Positions 43,286-53,504 are shown, numbered from the stretch's first letter. The stretch: DNA of 57,351 nt from Erythrobacter sp. (GCA_013822125.1 PNJY01000006.1:1-57351), one strand, 5' to 3'. The notes: generated from the sequence alone by a model not told the origin. Translations and numbers: made by a program.

Positions 43286-44098
43286 CTATTGCACCAGCGG
43301 CCCGTCGGCAACCGACAGATTGACTCCTTCGATCTCGGCCTGACTGGCCAGGATCGCCAGATATTGCGCCACCGCCTTTCGGTAGCTGGCCTCCTCCAGA
43401 TAGTTGCGGATCGATGCCTCGACTGCCTCGAACGGCAATTGCTGCCCGGCGATCCGGCGGCCGACGCGCACCACATGCACGCCATAGGGCGAGCGCACCG
43501 GCTCGCGGCACAATTCGCCCTCGGCCAGCGCGAACAGCGCCGCTTCGAATTCGGGCACGGTCTGCCCGCGCCCGATCTGGCCGAGATTGCCGCCCTGCGC
43601 ATTTGACGGGCAGGCTGAATGTTCGCGCGCCAACTCGGCAAAGCAGGCGGGATCAGCCTCGATCCGGCGGATCAGCATGCGCGCGTCACCCGTGGCCAGA
43701 CCATAAGCAAAGGCATCGTCGGGGTTGGCGGAAAGCAGGATGTGTTCGGCCTCGACCAGCGTTTCGCTGGCAAAGCGATGCGGGTGGCGGTCGTAAAAGC
43801 GGCGCGCCTCGGCCTCGCTCGCGGCGGGCACCGTCACTTCCTGCGCCAGCAGCGCATCGATCCGTGCATCCTCATCGGTCAGGCGGTTACCCTCGGCATC
43901 TGCCAACCCGTCAGCAACGATCCCCTGACGATCGGCTTCGGCCAGCAGCAGCTGGCGCACCGCCAGCGCCTCGGCAGCAGCGTTCCAGGCGCTTTCGGCA
44001 TCGGGCGCGGGGTGGTTCTGCGCCTCTGCGGCAATCGCTGCGGGCGGTATCTCGGCCCCGCCTACCCGCACTGCGGCGCGTTCGAGCAAATCAGCCAC
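43286..44098 (-). CDS. Parvulin-type peptidyl-prolyl isomerase of the nar operon
   Basis: 270 residues from a GTG at 44098; its first codons overlap the end of narI by 8 bases. The C-terminal PpiC rotamase domain has EAEHILLSAN, CPSNAQGGNLGQIGRGQTVPEFE and SPYGVHVVRV. The N-terminal helical part resembles NifM/SurA-like chaperone domains. No signal peptide, so cytoplasmic, like NifM. A PpiC/NifM-like gene at the end of narGHJI is known in pseudomonads, where it is thought to help assemble the reductase; that role is inferred here. Confidence 0.88.
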   Translation of the reverse strand: MADLLERAAVRVGGAEIPPAAIAAEAQNHPAPDAESAWNAAAEALAVRQLLLAEADRQGIVADGLADAEGNRLTDEDARIDALLAQEVTVPAASEAEARRFYDRHPHRFASETLVEAEHILLSANPDDAFAYGLATGDARMLIRRIEADPACFAELAREHSACPSNAQGGNLGQIGRGQTVPEFEAALFALAEGELCREPVRSPYGVHVVRVGRRIAGQQLPFEAVEASIRNYLEEASYRKAVAQYLAILASQAEIEGVNLSVADGPLVQ

Positions 44099-44792
44099 GG
44101 CCCAGGCTCCGGCGCGAACGCACGATCTGGTATCCCGGCCGCCACAGGTAACGCACCGGGGCGGAAAGCATGTGAACGAGGCGGGTGAAGGGGAAGATCA
44201 GCAGGATCGTCAACCCCAGGAACAAGTGCAGCTTGAATATCGGATGCGCGTCGATGACATGGCTCGCCGCATCACCCTGGAAGGTGAATATGCCTTGCGC
44301 CCACGTCATGAACTTGACCATTTCATGGCCATCGAGATGCTGCGCCGAGATCGGAATGGTGGCAAGCCCGAGCGCCAGCTGCACCCACAGCAGCAGGATT
44401 ACCATGTTGTCGCTGAAACTGGAACTGGCCCGCACCCGCGGGTCGAAAAACCGCCGGTGGATCAGCAGCGTTGCACCGACGATCGCCATCACCCCGGCAA
44501 TCCCGCCAGCGATGATCGCCAGCAGCTGCTTGGCCCCGTGGCTGATGCCAAGCGCGTCGAACAGCGCGATCGGGGTCAGGAGGCCGACGAGATGGCCGCC
44601 GAAGATGAACAGCACCCCGACGTGGAACAGCACCGATCCCCACATCAACTGCTTGCGCCGCAAGAGCTGGCTTGAACCCGATCGCCAGCTGTAAGGTTCG
44701 CGGTCGAAGCGGATCACCGAACCGATCGCCAGCGTGGCCAGCGCGAGATAGGGATAGATGCCGAAAACCAGGTGGTTGAGAAAACTTTCCAT
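44091..44792 (-). CDS. narI: Respiratory nitrate reductase gamma subunit (cytochrome b)
   Basis: 233 residues with five membrane helices. It starts MESFLNHLVFGIYPYLALA and has paired heme-ligand histidines in the helices (for example VLFHVGVLFIFGGHLVGL and HPIFKLHLFLGLTILLIFPFTRLVH). NarI binds two b hemes, oxidises quinol at the periplasmic side, and passes electrons to NarH. It follows narJ after 3 bases. Confidence 0.94.
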   Translation of the reverse strand: MESFLNHLVFGIYPYLALATLAIGSVIRFDREPYSWRSGSSQLLRRKQLMWGSVLFHVGVLFIFGGHLVGLLTPIALFDALGISHGAKQLLAIIAGGIAGVMAIVGATLLIHRRFFDPRVRASSSFSDNMVILLLWVQLALGLATIPISAQHLDGHEMVKFMTWAQGIFTFQGDAASHVIDAHPIFKLHLFLGLTILLIFPFTRLVHMLSAPVRYLWRPGYQIVRSRRSLGRG

Positions 44793-44795
44793 GGC

Positions 44796-45500
44796 CTAGT
44801 TCCTCGTGGCTGTGCTGGCGAGTGAAGGATCGCGCATGAGGTCGAGCAGAGCGTTCACCTTGGGGCAGGCGGCACCCGGATCGGGCGCGGCCTCGGCCGT
44901 GAAGCGGATCTCCTCCTCCTGCCACTGCGCATCGAGCGCCTCCAGCGTCTCTGGATCGTCGGGCGGAGGCATGGCCTTCGCAGCCTCCTCGTCCATCTCG
45001 ACCCCCGCAATCTCGCACAGCATGGCAAACAGCGGGGCATAGTCCGACTGCTTTTCGGCCAGCCGCGCGGCGAGCGCGATCAGCACCACGCCCGGCTCGG
45101 CCAAGGTGTCGCGCGCCGCCGCTTCGGGCAGAGTCGAGCAATAATCGAGGAACAGCGGCAGATAATCGGGCAGCTCGTTACCCTGCGGCTCGAGCCCGGC
45201 ATCAAGATAACGCTGGCGCAGATCGACCATCGCCTGCCCCCGGTCGCGGCTTTCTCCGTGGACGTGTTCGAACAGATGCAGACTGTGCGCCCGCCCCCGG
45301 TCGAACAGTTCGACATAGGTTTCCTGAGCGTCGTAGATGTCGCTGGTTTCGAGCCGCGTCAGCAGCGGATCGAGCGCCGCAACCGCATCGGCAGGAAGTG
45401 CCGGATCAAGCGCCAGACGCTCGCGCAATTCGCCCGACACTTCCTGCAATTCGCGCGACGGATATTGCAGCAACAGCGAAATCAGATGGAGCGACTTCAT
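44796..45500 (-). CDS. narJ: Nitrate reductase molybdenum-cofactor assembly chaperone
   Basis: 234 residues, TorD/NarJ-type all-helical fold. Recognisable segments are LLQYPSRELQEV, YVELFDRGRAHSLHLFEHVHGESRDRGQAMVDL and DYLPLFLDYCS. It binds NarG before cofactor insertion and membrane attachment and is not part of the final enzyme. ATGA overlap with narH upstream. Confidence 0.94.
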   Translation of the reverse strand: MKSLHLISLLLQYPSRELQEVSGELRERLALDPALPADAVAALDPLLTRLETSDIYDAQETYVELFDRGRAHSLHLFEHVHGESRDRGQAMVDLRQRYLDAGLEPQGNELPDYLPLFLDYCSTLPEAAARDTLAEPGVVLIALAARLAEKQSDYAPLFAMLCEIAGVEMDEEAAKAMPPPDDPETLEALDAQWQEEEIRFTAEAAPDPGAACPKVNALLDLMRDPSLASTATRN

Positions 45501-47026
45501 GACAGCACCTCTGTAGGGGTTTGCAGCTTCTTGCGCGCCGGGGCGCCAAACAGATTGGTTTCGCTCGACCCGCCCGAACAGCCATTGCCGAAGGAAAAGC
45601 CGCAGCTGCCCTTTTCCTCGAACATGTCCTCGGCATCCTCGCGGTGGCCGGTAGGGATGACGAAGCGGTCCTCGTAATCAGCCAGCGCCATAACCTTGTA
45701 CATGTCCTCGATCTGCGCGCCGGTGAGCCCGACAGCCTTGGCTATGCCCTCGTTCTGCACCCCTTCAACCGTCTTTGCGCGCATGTAGCCGCGCATCGCC
45801 AGCATCCTTTCGAGGCACAGCGCCACCGGCTCCTCGTCGCCAGCGGTGAGCAGATTGGCGAGGTATTTGAGCGGGATGCGCAAGGACCGGACATCGGGCA
45901 TGTTGTTGTTGACGTTGATCTGCCCTGCGCTTGCCGCAGCGCTGATCGGTGAGAGCGGCGGCACATACCACACCATCGGTAGCGTGCGGTATTCGGGGTG
46001 GAGCGGGAAGGCGACCTTCCATTCCATCGCCATCTTCCACACCGGCGAGTGACGCGCCGCCTCCAGCCAGTTTTCGGGCACGCCATCCTTGCGTGCCTGT
46101 TCGATCACTTCGGGATCATTGGGATCGAGGAAGATGTCGAGCTGCGCCTGGTACAGATCCTCAATGTTCTCCGCAGATGCCGCCTCCTCGATGCGGTCAG
46201 CATCATAGAGCATCACGCCGAGATAGCGGATGCGCCCGACGCAGGTTTCCGAACATACCGTCGGCTGGCCAGCCTCGATCCGAGGATAGCAGAAGATGCA
46301 CTTCTCGCTCTTGCCGGTTTTCCAGTTGTAATAGATCTTCTTGTAGGGGCAGCCCGACACGCACATACGCCAGCCGCGGCACGCCTCCTGATCGATCAGA
46401 ACGATGCCGTCCTCCTCACGCTTGTAGATCGCGCCAGAGGGGCAAGCGGCGACGCAGGTGGGGTTGAGGCAATGCTCGCACAGCCTGGGCAGATACATCA
46501 TGAAGGTGTTCTCGAACTGGCCGTAAATCTCTTTCTCGACCCCTTCGAAGTTGTAATCTTCCGACCGTTTGGCAAACTCGCCGCCCAGGATTTCCTCCCA
46601 GTTGGGGCCCCATTCGATCTTCTCCATCCGTTGGCCCGAAACCAGGCTGCGCGGGCGCGCGGTGGGGAAGGCCTTGCTTTCGCCCGCCTGCTGCAAATGG
46701 GCATAGTCGAAGGTGAATGGTTCGTAATAATCGTCGATCTCGGGCAGGTCGGGATTGGCAAAAATCTTCGCCAGCAGCCGCCACTTGCCGCCCATCCGGG
46801 GCCGGATCGATCCGCCGGGCGTTCGCACCCAGCCGCCGTTCCAGCGCTTCTGGTTTTCCCAATCCTTGGGATAGCCGATCCCGGGCTTGGTCTCGACATT
46901 GTTGAACCAGGCGTATTCCATCCCCTCTCGGCTGGTCCACACGTTCTTGCAGGTGACCGAGCAGGTGTGGCAGCCGATGCACTTGTCGAGGTTCAGGACC
47001 TTGCCGATCTGCGCGCGGACCTTCAT
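45497..47026 (-). CDS. narH: Respiratory nitrate reductase beta subunit (iron-sulfur)
   Basis: 509 residues. Four clusters are visible: CIGCHTCSVTCKN, CEHCLNPTCVAACPSG, CRGWRMCVSGCPY (Trp in place of a Cys, the mark of the 3Fe-4S cluster), and CIFCYPRIEAGQPTVCSETC. It carries electrons from NarI hemes to NarG. Start overlaps the narG stop and stop overlaps the narJ start (both ATGA), so G-H-J are tightly coupled. Confidence 0.96.
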   Translation of the reverse strand: MKVRAQIGKVLNLDKCIGCHTCSVTCKNVWTSREGMEYAWFNNVETKPGIGYPKDWENQKRWNGGWVRTPGGSIRPRMGGKWRLLAKIFANPDLPEIDDYYEPFTFDYAHLQQAGESKAFPTARPRSLVSGQRMEKIEWGPNWEEILGGEFAKRSEDYNFEGVEKEIYGQFENTFMMYLPRLCEHCLNPTCVAACPSGAIYKREEDGIVLIDQEACRGWRMCVSGCPYKKIYYNWKTGKSEKCIFCYPRIEAGQPTVCSETCVGRIRYLGVMLYDADRIEEAASAENIEDLYQAQLDIFLDPNDPEVIEQARKDGVPENWLEAARHSPVWKMAMEWKVAFPLHPEYRTLPMVWYVPPLSPISAAASAGQINVNNNMPDVRSLRIPLKYLANLLTAGDEEPVALCLERMLAMRGYMRAKTVEGVQNEGIAKAVGLTGAQIEDMYKVMALADYEDRFVIPTGHREDAEDMFEEKGSCGFSFGNGCSGGSSETNLFGAPARKKLQTPTEVLS

Positions 47027-50000
47027 GCTGCATTCTCCCCTTCGGCAAGCGCTTCTTCGAGCCAGTCGACCTTGCTGAGCTTGCGCACGATCACATATTC
47101 GTCGCGGTTGGAACCGACCGTGCCGTAGTAGTTGAAGCCATAGCTCTGCTGGACATAGCCCCCGATCATGTGCGTTGGTTTGAGCACGGCGCGGGTGACC
47201 GAATTGTGGATGCCGCCGCGCTGGCCGGTGAGCGGCGATCCGGGCACGTTCACGGTCTTTTCCTGCGCGTGGTACATGAACAACGTGCCTTCCTTCATCC
47301 GCTGCGACACGACTACGCGGGCAACGAGCGCACCGTTTGAATTGAAGGCCTCGACCCAGTCATTATCGACCAGCCCGGCCTTGGCCGCGTCCACCTCGCT
47401 CATCCAAACGATCGGCCCGCCGCGCGACAGGGTGAGCATCAACAGATTGTCGGTATAGGTGGAGTGGATGCCCCATTTCTGGTGCGGGGTGATGAAGTTC
47501 AGGATCACATGCGGCGCGCCTTTGGCCTGATCGAGCATCGGTTTGACCGCCTTGGTGTCGATCGGCGGGCGATAGACGCAAAAGCCCTCGCCGAAGGCGC
47601 GCATCCACTTGTGATCCTGATATAGCTGCTGGCGTCCGGTCAGTGTGCGCCACGGGATCAGCTCGTGCACGTTGGTATAGCCGGCGTTGTAGCAGACATG
47701 CTCGCTTTCGAGGCCAGACCAGGTGGGCGAGGAGATGATCTTGCGCGGCTGCGCCTGAATGTCGCGGAAGCGGATCTTCTCCTCTTCCTTGGGCAACGCC
47801 AGATGCTTGTGGTCGCGTCCGGTGTTCTGCGACAGCGCCTCCCACGCCTTGACCGCGACTTCGCCATTGGTTTCGGGCGCGAGCATCAGGATCACCTCAC
47901 AGGCGTCGATCGCGGTGTCGATCCGGGGCATGCCCTGCGTCGGGCCATCCTCCAACACAGTGCCGTTGAGCCTGCGCAGGTTTTCGACCTCATGCTCCGT
48001 ATTCCAGCTGATCCCCTTGCCGCCATTGCCCAGCTTGTCCATCAGCGGGCCAAGCGCGGTGAAGCGCTTGTAGAGGCCTGGATAGTCCCGCTCGACCACC
48101 GCAACATTGGCCATGGTTTGGCCGGGTATCGGTTCGATCTCGCCATGCCCCCAATCGGCAACGTCGAAAGCCTGTGCGATCTCGCCCGGCGTATCGTGCA
48201 GGATCGGGGTCAGCACCACATCGTGCTCGACGCCGAGCACTTCAGGCGCAACCTCGGAGAACTTCTTCGCGATGCCCTTGTAAATGTCCCAGTCGCTGCG
48301 CGATTCCCACACCGGGTCCACCGCGGCGGAAAGCGGGTGGATGAACGGATGCATGTCGGAGGTGTTGAGATCGTCCTTCTCGTACCAGCTCGCGGTGGGC
48401 AGGACGATGTCGGAATAGACGCAAGTGGTTGACATGCGGAAGTCGAGCGTCACCAGCAGGTCAAGCTTGCCCTTGGGCGCCTCATCATGCCATTTGACCT
48501 CCTTGGGCTTTTGCGCGCCGGTTTCACCCAGGTCCTTGCCTTGCACGCCGTGCGCGGTGCCGAGCAGGTGCTTGAGGAAATATTCGTGCCCCTTGCCCGA
48601 CGAGCCGAGCAGGTTCGAACGCCACACGAACATGTTGCGCGGCCAGTTGGCCGGATCGTCCGGGTCGAAACAGGACATTTCCAGTTCGCCCGATTTGAGC
48701 GCAGCGGCGACATAATCCTTTGCCTCCATGCCGCTGGCCTTGATCGCCTTGCCCACTTCGAGCGGGTTGGTCTTGAGCTGGGGCGCGGATGGCAGCCAGC
48801 CCATCCTTTCGGCCCTGGCGTTGTAATCGATCAGGCTCGCATCCCAATCGCCCACGGGCGCGGTGGGCGAGAGGATTTCATCCACCCCCAACGTCTCGTA
48901 ACGCCATTGATCGGTGTGGGCGTAGAAGAAGCTGGTCGAATTCATCTGTCGCGGCGGCCGGTTCCAGTCCAGCGCGAACGCGAGCGCCGTCCACCCGGTT
49001 TGCGGGCGCAGCTTTTCCTGCCCGACATAATGCGCCCATCCCCCGCCCGACTGGCCCACGCATCCGCACATCACCAAGAGGTTGATGATGCCGCGGTAAT
49101 TCATGTCCATGTGGTACCAGTGATTGAGCCCGGCCCCCAGGATCACCATCGACTTGCCTCTGGTCGCCTCGGCATTGGCGGCGAATTCGCGCGCTATGGT
49201 GATGATCTGTTCGGCGGGGACGCCGGTGATCTTCTCCGCCCAGGCCGGCGTATACGGCACCATGTCGGCGTAATCGCGCGCGACATGTTCGCCGCCCAGA
49301 CCACGGTCGAGGCCATAGTTGGCGCAGAAAAGGTCGAACACAGTGGCGACGAAGGCCTTGCCATCCTTGAGCTGCAATTGGCGCACCGGCACGCGCCGGT
49401 TCAGCACATCGGGATGGTCGGTGCCTTCGAAATGGTCGTGCTCGCGATTGCCGAAATAGGGGAAGGCGACTTCTGCCACCTCGTCATGGTCGGCATCGAG
49501 AATGTTGGTCAGCCTCAGCCGCGTATCCCTGCCCTGCCCGTCTTTCTCTTCGAGATTCCACTTGCCCTTCTCGCCCCAGCGGAAGCCCGCCGAACCCGAA
49601 GGGGCGACCACTTCGCCGCTCGTCTCATCAAGGGCTACGGTTTTCCATGCGGGATTGTTGGTTTCGCCCAGCGCATCGGCAAAATCGCTCGCGCGCAGCA
49701 GCCGTTCGGGCACCAGCGCGCCATCCTTTGCTACCAGCCGCACCAGCATCGGGAAATCCGAATACTTGCGGCAATAATCCTCGAAATATTCGGCCTGCCG
49801 GTCGAGATGGCATTCGCGCAGGATCACGTGTCCCATGGCCATGGCGAGCGCCGCATCGGTGCCCTGCTTGGGATTGAGCCACAGATCGGCGAACTTGGTC
49901 GCTTCGGCATAGTCGGGGCTGACCACCGCCACCTTGGTCCCGCGATAGCGCGCCTCGGTCATGAAGTGGGCATCGGGCGTGCGCGTCTGCGGCACGTTCG

Positions 50001-50760
50001 ATCCCCACATCATCAGGAACCCGGCATTGTACCAGTCGGCGCTTTCGGGAACGTCGGTCTGCTCGCCCCAGGTCATCGGGCTGGCGGGCGGCAGGTCGCA
50101 ATACCAGTCATAGAAGCTCATGCACGTGCCGCCGAGCAGCGAGAGATAGCGCGATCCCGCCGCGTAGCTCACCATCGACATGGCGGGGATGGGGCTGAAC
50201 CCGATCACCCGGTCAGGCCCATAGGTCTTGGCGGTATAGGCATTGGCGGCGGCGATGATCTCGTTCACCTCGTCCCAGGTCGAACGCACGAAGCCGCCGT
50301 GGCCGCGAATCGCGGTGTAGCTCTTGCGCTTGACCGGATCCTCGACGATCGAGGCCCAGGCCGCCACGGGAGTTCGCACGGCGCGCGCCTCGCGCCACAT
50401 CTTCAGCAGGCGCGAACGCACCATCGGGTATTTGAGCCGCTGCGCGGAATAGATGTACCAGCTGTAGCTTGCCCCGCGCGGGCAGCCGCGCGGTTCGTGA
50501 TTGGGCAGATCGGGCCTTGTGCGCGGATAATCGGTCTGCTGCGTTTCCCAGGTGATGATCCCGCCCTTGACGTAGATCTTCCAGCTGCACGATCCGGTGC
50601 AGTTCACCCCGTGGGTGGAGCGCACGATCTTGTCGTGCTGCCAGCGTTTGCGATAGCCGTCCTCCCAGTCGCGGTTCTGGTTGGTTGTCACCCCGTGGCC
50701 GCTGGAAAAAGGCTGTTTCGCCTGCCGGAAGAAGGTAAGGCGGTCGAGTAGCTGGCTCAT
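47023..50760 (-). CDS. narG: Respiratory nitrate reductase alpha subunit (Mo-bisMGD)
   Basis: 1245 residues from the ATG at 50760, which overlaps the narK stop (ATGA). The same frame is open far into narK, but that part is not NarG-like. The FS0 cluster motif is HGVNCTGSCSW (His plus cysteines). The molybdenum-ligand Asp lies in YCDLPPASPMTWGEQ. Other landmarks are NHEPRGCPRGASYSW, GFSPIPAMSMVSYAAG and PTASWYEKDDLNTSDMHPF. There is no twin-arginine signal, so the enzyme faces the cytoplasm as in the membrane-bound NarGHI complex. It reduces nitrate to nitrite with quinol electrons. Confidence 0.97.
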   Translation of the reverse strand: MSQLLDRLTFFRQAKQPFSSGHGVTTNQNRDWEDGYRKRWQHDKIVRSTHGVNCTGSCSWKIYVKGGIITWETQQTDYPRTRPDLPNHEPRGCPRGASYSWYIYSAQRLKYPMVRSRLLKMWREARAVRTPVAAWASIVEDPVKRKSYTAIRGHGGFVRSTWDEVNEIIAAANAYTAKTYGPDRVIGFSPIPAMSMVSYAAGSRYLSLLGGTCMSFYDWYCDLPPASPMTWGEQTDVPESADWYNAGFLMMWGSNVPQTRTPDAHFMTEARYRGTKVAVVSPDYAEATKFADLWLNPKQGTDAALAMAMGHVILRECHLDRQAEYFEDYCRKYSDFPMLVRLVAKDGALVPERLLRASDFADALGETNNPAWKTVALDETSGEVVAPSGSAGFRWGEKGKWNLEEKDGQGRDTRLRLTNILDADHDEVAEVAFPYFGNREHDHFEGTDHPDVLNRRVPVRQLQLKDGKAFVATVFDLFCANYGLDRGLGGEHVARDYADMVPYTPAWAEKITGVPAEQIITIAREFAANAEATRGKSMVILGAGLNHWYHMDMNYRGIINLLVMCGCVGQSGGGWAHYVGQEKLRPQTGWTALAFALDWNRPPRQMNSTSFFYAHTDQWRYETLGVDEILSPTAPVGDWDASLIDYNARAERMGWLPSAPQLKTNPLEVGKAIKASGMEAKDYVAAALKSGELEMSCFDPDDPANWPRNMFVWRSNLLGSSGKGHEYFLKHLLGTAHGVQGKDLGETGAQKPKEVKWHDEAPKGKLDLLVTLDFRMSTTCVYSDIVLPTASWYEKDDLNTSDMHPFIHPLSAAVDPVWESRSDWDIYKGIAKKFSEVAPEVLGVEHDVVLTPILHDTPGEIAQAFDVADWGHGEIEPIPGQTMANVAVVERDYPGLYKRFTALGPLMDKLGNGGKGISWNTEHEVENLRRLNGTVLEDGPTQGMPRIDTAIDACEVILMLAPETNGEVAVKAWEALSQNTGRDHKHLALPKEEEKIRFRDIQAQPRKIISSPTWSGLESEHVCYNAGYTNVHELIPWRTLTGRQQLYQDHKWMRAFGEGFCVYRPPIDTKAVKPMLDQAKGAPHVILNFITPHQKWGIHSTYTDNLLMLTLSRGGPIVWMSEVDAAKAGLVDNDWVEAFNSNGALVARVVVSQRMKEGTLFMYHAQEKTVNVPGSPLTGQRGGIHNSVTRAVLKPTHMIGGYVQQSYGFNYYGTVGSNRDEYVIVRKLSKVDWLEEALAEGENAA

Positions 50761-53504
50761 GCAGCGGCTCCTTTCATGGTAGCAGGAATGGCGGCAGCGG
50801 CGGGCACGCGGGCGCGTTCGACATCGTGCAGCAAGCCGCCGCGGCGGGTATAAGCCCACCAGGTCAGCGCTGCGCAGCTGGCATAGAAAGCCATGAACCC
50901 CCACAGCGCCGCCATCGGCGAACCGGTGGCCGTGATGGCGCTGCCGAAGCTCTTGGGGATGAAGAAGGCGCCATAGGCCGCGATGGCCGAGGTGAAGCCG
51001 ACGATCGCCGCCGATTCCTTCTCCGCCTGCCGCCTCTGGGCCTCCGCCCCAAGTTCGGGCATCAACCGGGGCACTTCCTGGCGCATGATCGCCGGGATCA
51101 TCTGGAAAGTCGAGGCATTGCCCACCCCGGTCATGAAGAACATGAAGATGAACATCCCCAGGAAACCCCACCAATTGGCGGCTTCGAGGAACCAGATCAC
51201 GCCCAGCACGCCCAACATCATGCCCACGAACACCCAGAAGGTGACGCGCCCGCCGCCCCAGCGGTCGGAAACCCAACCGGTCGCGGCGCGGCTCAATGCG
51301 CCCACCAGCGGGCCGAGGAACACGAACTTGAGCACGTCGACATCGGGGAACTGGTGCTTGGCCAGCAGTGGCAGCCCGGCGGAAAAGCCGATGAAGCTGC
51401 CGAAGGTGCCAGTGTAGAGCCAGCACATCAGCCAATTGTGCCTGCGCTGGAAGATCACCGACTGCTCGGCAAAGCTGGCCTTGGCATCGGCGATGTCGTT
51501 CATCCCGAACCAGGCGAGCAGCGTAGAGGCCATGATGAACGGCACCCAGATGAAGCCCGCGTTCTGGAGCCACAGCTGGCCTCCTTCGGCAGTCTGTTGC
51601 GGCGCGCCGCCCAAAGTTCCGAACACGCCTGCCACGATCACCAGCGGCACGGCGAACTGCATCACCGATACGCCGAGGTTGCCGAGGCCCGCGTTGAGCG
51701 CCAGTGCGTTGCCCTTCTGCGCCCTGGGGAAGAAGAAGCTGATGTTCGACATCGACGAGGCGAAATTGCCGCCGCCAAAGCCGCACAGCAGGGCCAGCAC
51801 CAGGAAGATGACATAGGGCGTATCAGGGTTCTGCACCGCATAGCCGATCCCGAAGGCCGGGATCAGCAGCGAGGCGGTGCTGAGCGTAGTCCACAGCCGC
51901 CCGCCGAAGATCGGCACCATGAAGCTGTAGAATATGCGCAGCGTCGCACCCGAAAGCCCCGGCAGCGCCGCCAGCCAGAACAGCTGGTCGGTGGTATAGG
52001 CAAAGCCGATCGATGGCAGCTTGGCCACCACCATCGACCACACCATCCACACCGAGAAGGCGAGGAGCAAGGCGGGGATAGAGATGTAAAGATTGCGCCG
52101 TGCGATCCGCTCACCCGTGCTTTCCCAGAACCCTGAATCCTCGGGCTTCCATTCGGTCAACAACTTGCTCGGCTGCGCGGCGGCATGCTTCTCCTCGTCG
52201 TGCAGCCCGGCCATTTCGGGGAACTGCGGCAGGCTGCGCGCATCCATTCCGCTCGCCTTCTGCTCCATCTGGCGAATGGCGAGATGCATCCACGCCAACG
52301 CCACCGCCACCAGCGCGAACAGGATCATGAAGCAGCTGGTCCAGATGCCCGTCAGATCGCTCACCGCGCCGAACACGATCGGCAGCACAAAGCCGCCGAG
52401 CCCGCCGACCAGGCCCACCAGCCCGCCGACCGAGCCGACATGCTCGGGATAGTAAACCGGAATGTGCTTATAGACCGCAGCCTTGCCCAGCGACATGAAG
52501 AAGCCGAGCACGAACACCGCGATCACGAACGGCACCAGGCTCATCGAAGTCGAGAACGTGATCGGCCCGTCGATGCCGTGGATCGTATAATCGGTCGCCG
52601 GATAGCTGAGCATGAACAGCAGCACCAAAGAGACGCCGAAGGTCGCGTACATGATCCGCCTCGCGCCGTATTTGTCCGACAGCACGCCGCCATAGGCACG
52701 GAACACACTGGCTGAGAGCGAGAAACTCGCCGCCAGCATCCCCGCCAGCTTCACGTCGATGCCGTAAAGGCCGACCATGTAATTGGGCAGCCACAGCGCC
52801 AGCGCCACAAAGGCGCCAAACACGAAGAAGTAGTAGAGCGAGAAGCGCCACACCTGCTCGTTCCTGAGCGGCTTGAGTTGTTCCTTGAGGCTCCGTGGCC
52901 TGGCCCCGCTGATTTTGCGCGCGACCAGATCGGGATCGTCCTTGGCGAACAGGAAGAACAGCAACGCGGTGGCAGCGAGCGCCCCGGCCCAGATTTGCGC
53001 CACCATGGTCCAGCCGAACGCCACCATGACCCATGGCGCGACAAACTTGGTCAGCGCCGCCCCGACATTGCCCATGCCGAAGAATCCGAGCGCCGAGCCC
53101 TGCTTTTCCTGCGGATACCACTTCGAGACATAGGCGATCCCCACTGCAAAGCCACCGCCAGCCAGCCCCAGCCCGAGCGCTGCGACCAGCATCATCAAGT
53201 AGCTGTCAGCCCAGGACAGCAGGAAAGTAGAGATCGCCGAAGCCAGCATGGTCAGCGCAAAGACGATCCGTCCGCCATATTGATCGGTCCACACCCCGAG
53301 AAGCAGCCGCACCAGCGAGCCGGTGAGGATCGGCGTGCCCACCAGCAGCCCGAACTGCGTATCGTTGAGACCTAGCTCCTGCTTGATCTCGATGCCGATG
53401 ATCGCGAATATCGTCCACACAGCGAAACAGATGGTGAAGGCGAAGGTGCTAAGGCCCAGCGCCCGGTGCTGCTGGCTTTGGCTTGTTGCTTGCTGCGGCG
53501 ACAT
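50757..53504 (-). CDS. narK: Fused nitrate/nitrite transporter NarK1-NarK2
   Basis: 915 residues, twice the size of one NarK. The N-terminal half (about 1-425) has FAVWTIFAIIG, GSLVRLLLGVWTDQYGGR and GFFGMGNVGAALTKFVAPW. A linker follows (residues ~425-465), then the second half has GATLRIFYSFMVPIFGGR, SSMSNISFFFPRAQKG and LNAGLGNLGVSVMQF. Each half should have 12 helices and its own substrate-binding arginine. Fusions of a NarK1-type nitrate/proton symporter to a NarK2-type nitrate/nitrite antiporter are known (Paracoccus). An FNR-type box lies 63 bases upstream of the ATG. First gene of the nar operon. Confidence 0.94.
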   Translation of the reverse strand: MSPQQATSQSQQHRALGLSTFAFTICFAVWTIFAIIGIEIKQELGLNDTQFGLLVGTPILTGSLVRLLLGVWTDQYGGRIVFALTMLASAISTFLLSWADSYLMMLVAALGLGLAGGGFAVGIAYVSKWYPQEKQGSALGFFGMGNVGAALTKFVAPWVMVAFGWTMVAQIWAGALAATALLFFLFAKDDPDLVARKISGARPRSLKEQLKPLRNEQVWRFSLYYFFVFGAFVALALWLPNYMVGLYGIDVKLAGMLAASFSLSASVFRAYGGVLSDKYGARRIMYATFGVSLVLLFMLSYPATDYTIHGIDGPITFSTSMSLVPFVIAVFVLGFFMSLGKAAVYKHIPVYYPEHVGSVGGLVGLVGGLGGFVLPIVFGAVSDLTGIWTSCFMILFALVAVALAWMHLAIRQMEQKASGMDARSLPQFPEMAGLHDEEKHAAAQPSKLLTEWKPEDSGFWESTGERIARRNLYISIPALLLAFSVWMVWSMVVAKLPSIGFAYTTDQLFWLAALPGLSGATLRIFYSFMVPIFGGRLWTTLSTASLLIPAFGIGYAVQNPDTPYVIFLVLALLCGFGGGNFASSMSNISFFFPRAQKGNALALNAGLGNLGVSVMQFAVPLVIVAGVFGTLGGAPQQTAEGGQLWLQNAGFIWVPFIMASTLLAWFGMNDIADAKASFAEQSVIFQRRHNWLMCWLYTGTFGSFIGFSAGLPLLAKHQFPDVDVLKFVFLGPLVGALSRAATGWVSDRWGGGRVTFWVFVGMMLGVLGVIWFLEAANWWGFLGMFIFMFFMTGVGNASTFQMIPAIMRQEVPRLMPELGAEAQRRQAEKESAAIVGFTSAIAAYGAFFIPKSFGSAITATGSPMAALWGFMAFYASCAALTWWAYTRRGGLLHDVERARVPAAAAIPATMKGAAA

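Noticed and set aside
48487-50751. Plus-strand frame of 754 codons opposite narG
   Set aside because: Same pattern of an antisense shadow; no domain or start signal, and narG on the other strand is full length with all motifs.
47023-51786. A single minus-strand frame of 1587 codons covering narG and extending ~340 codons into narK
   Set aside because: The extension is in another frame of narK, is Arg/Gly/Ala-rich without NarG similarity, and narG has a proper ATG at 50760 that overlaps the narK stop.
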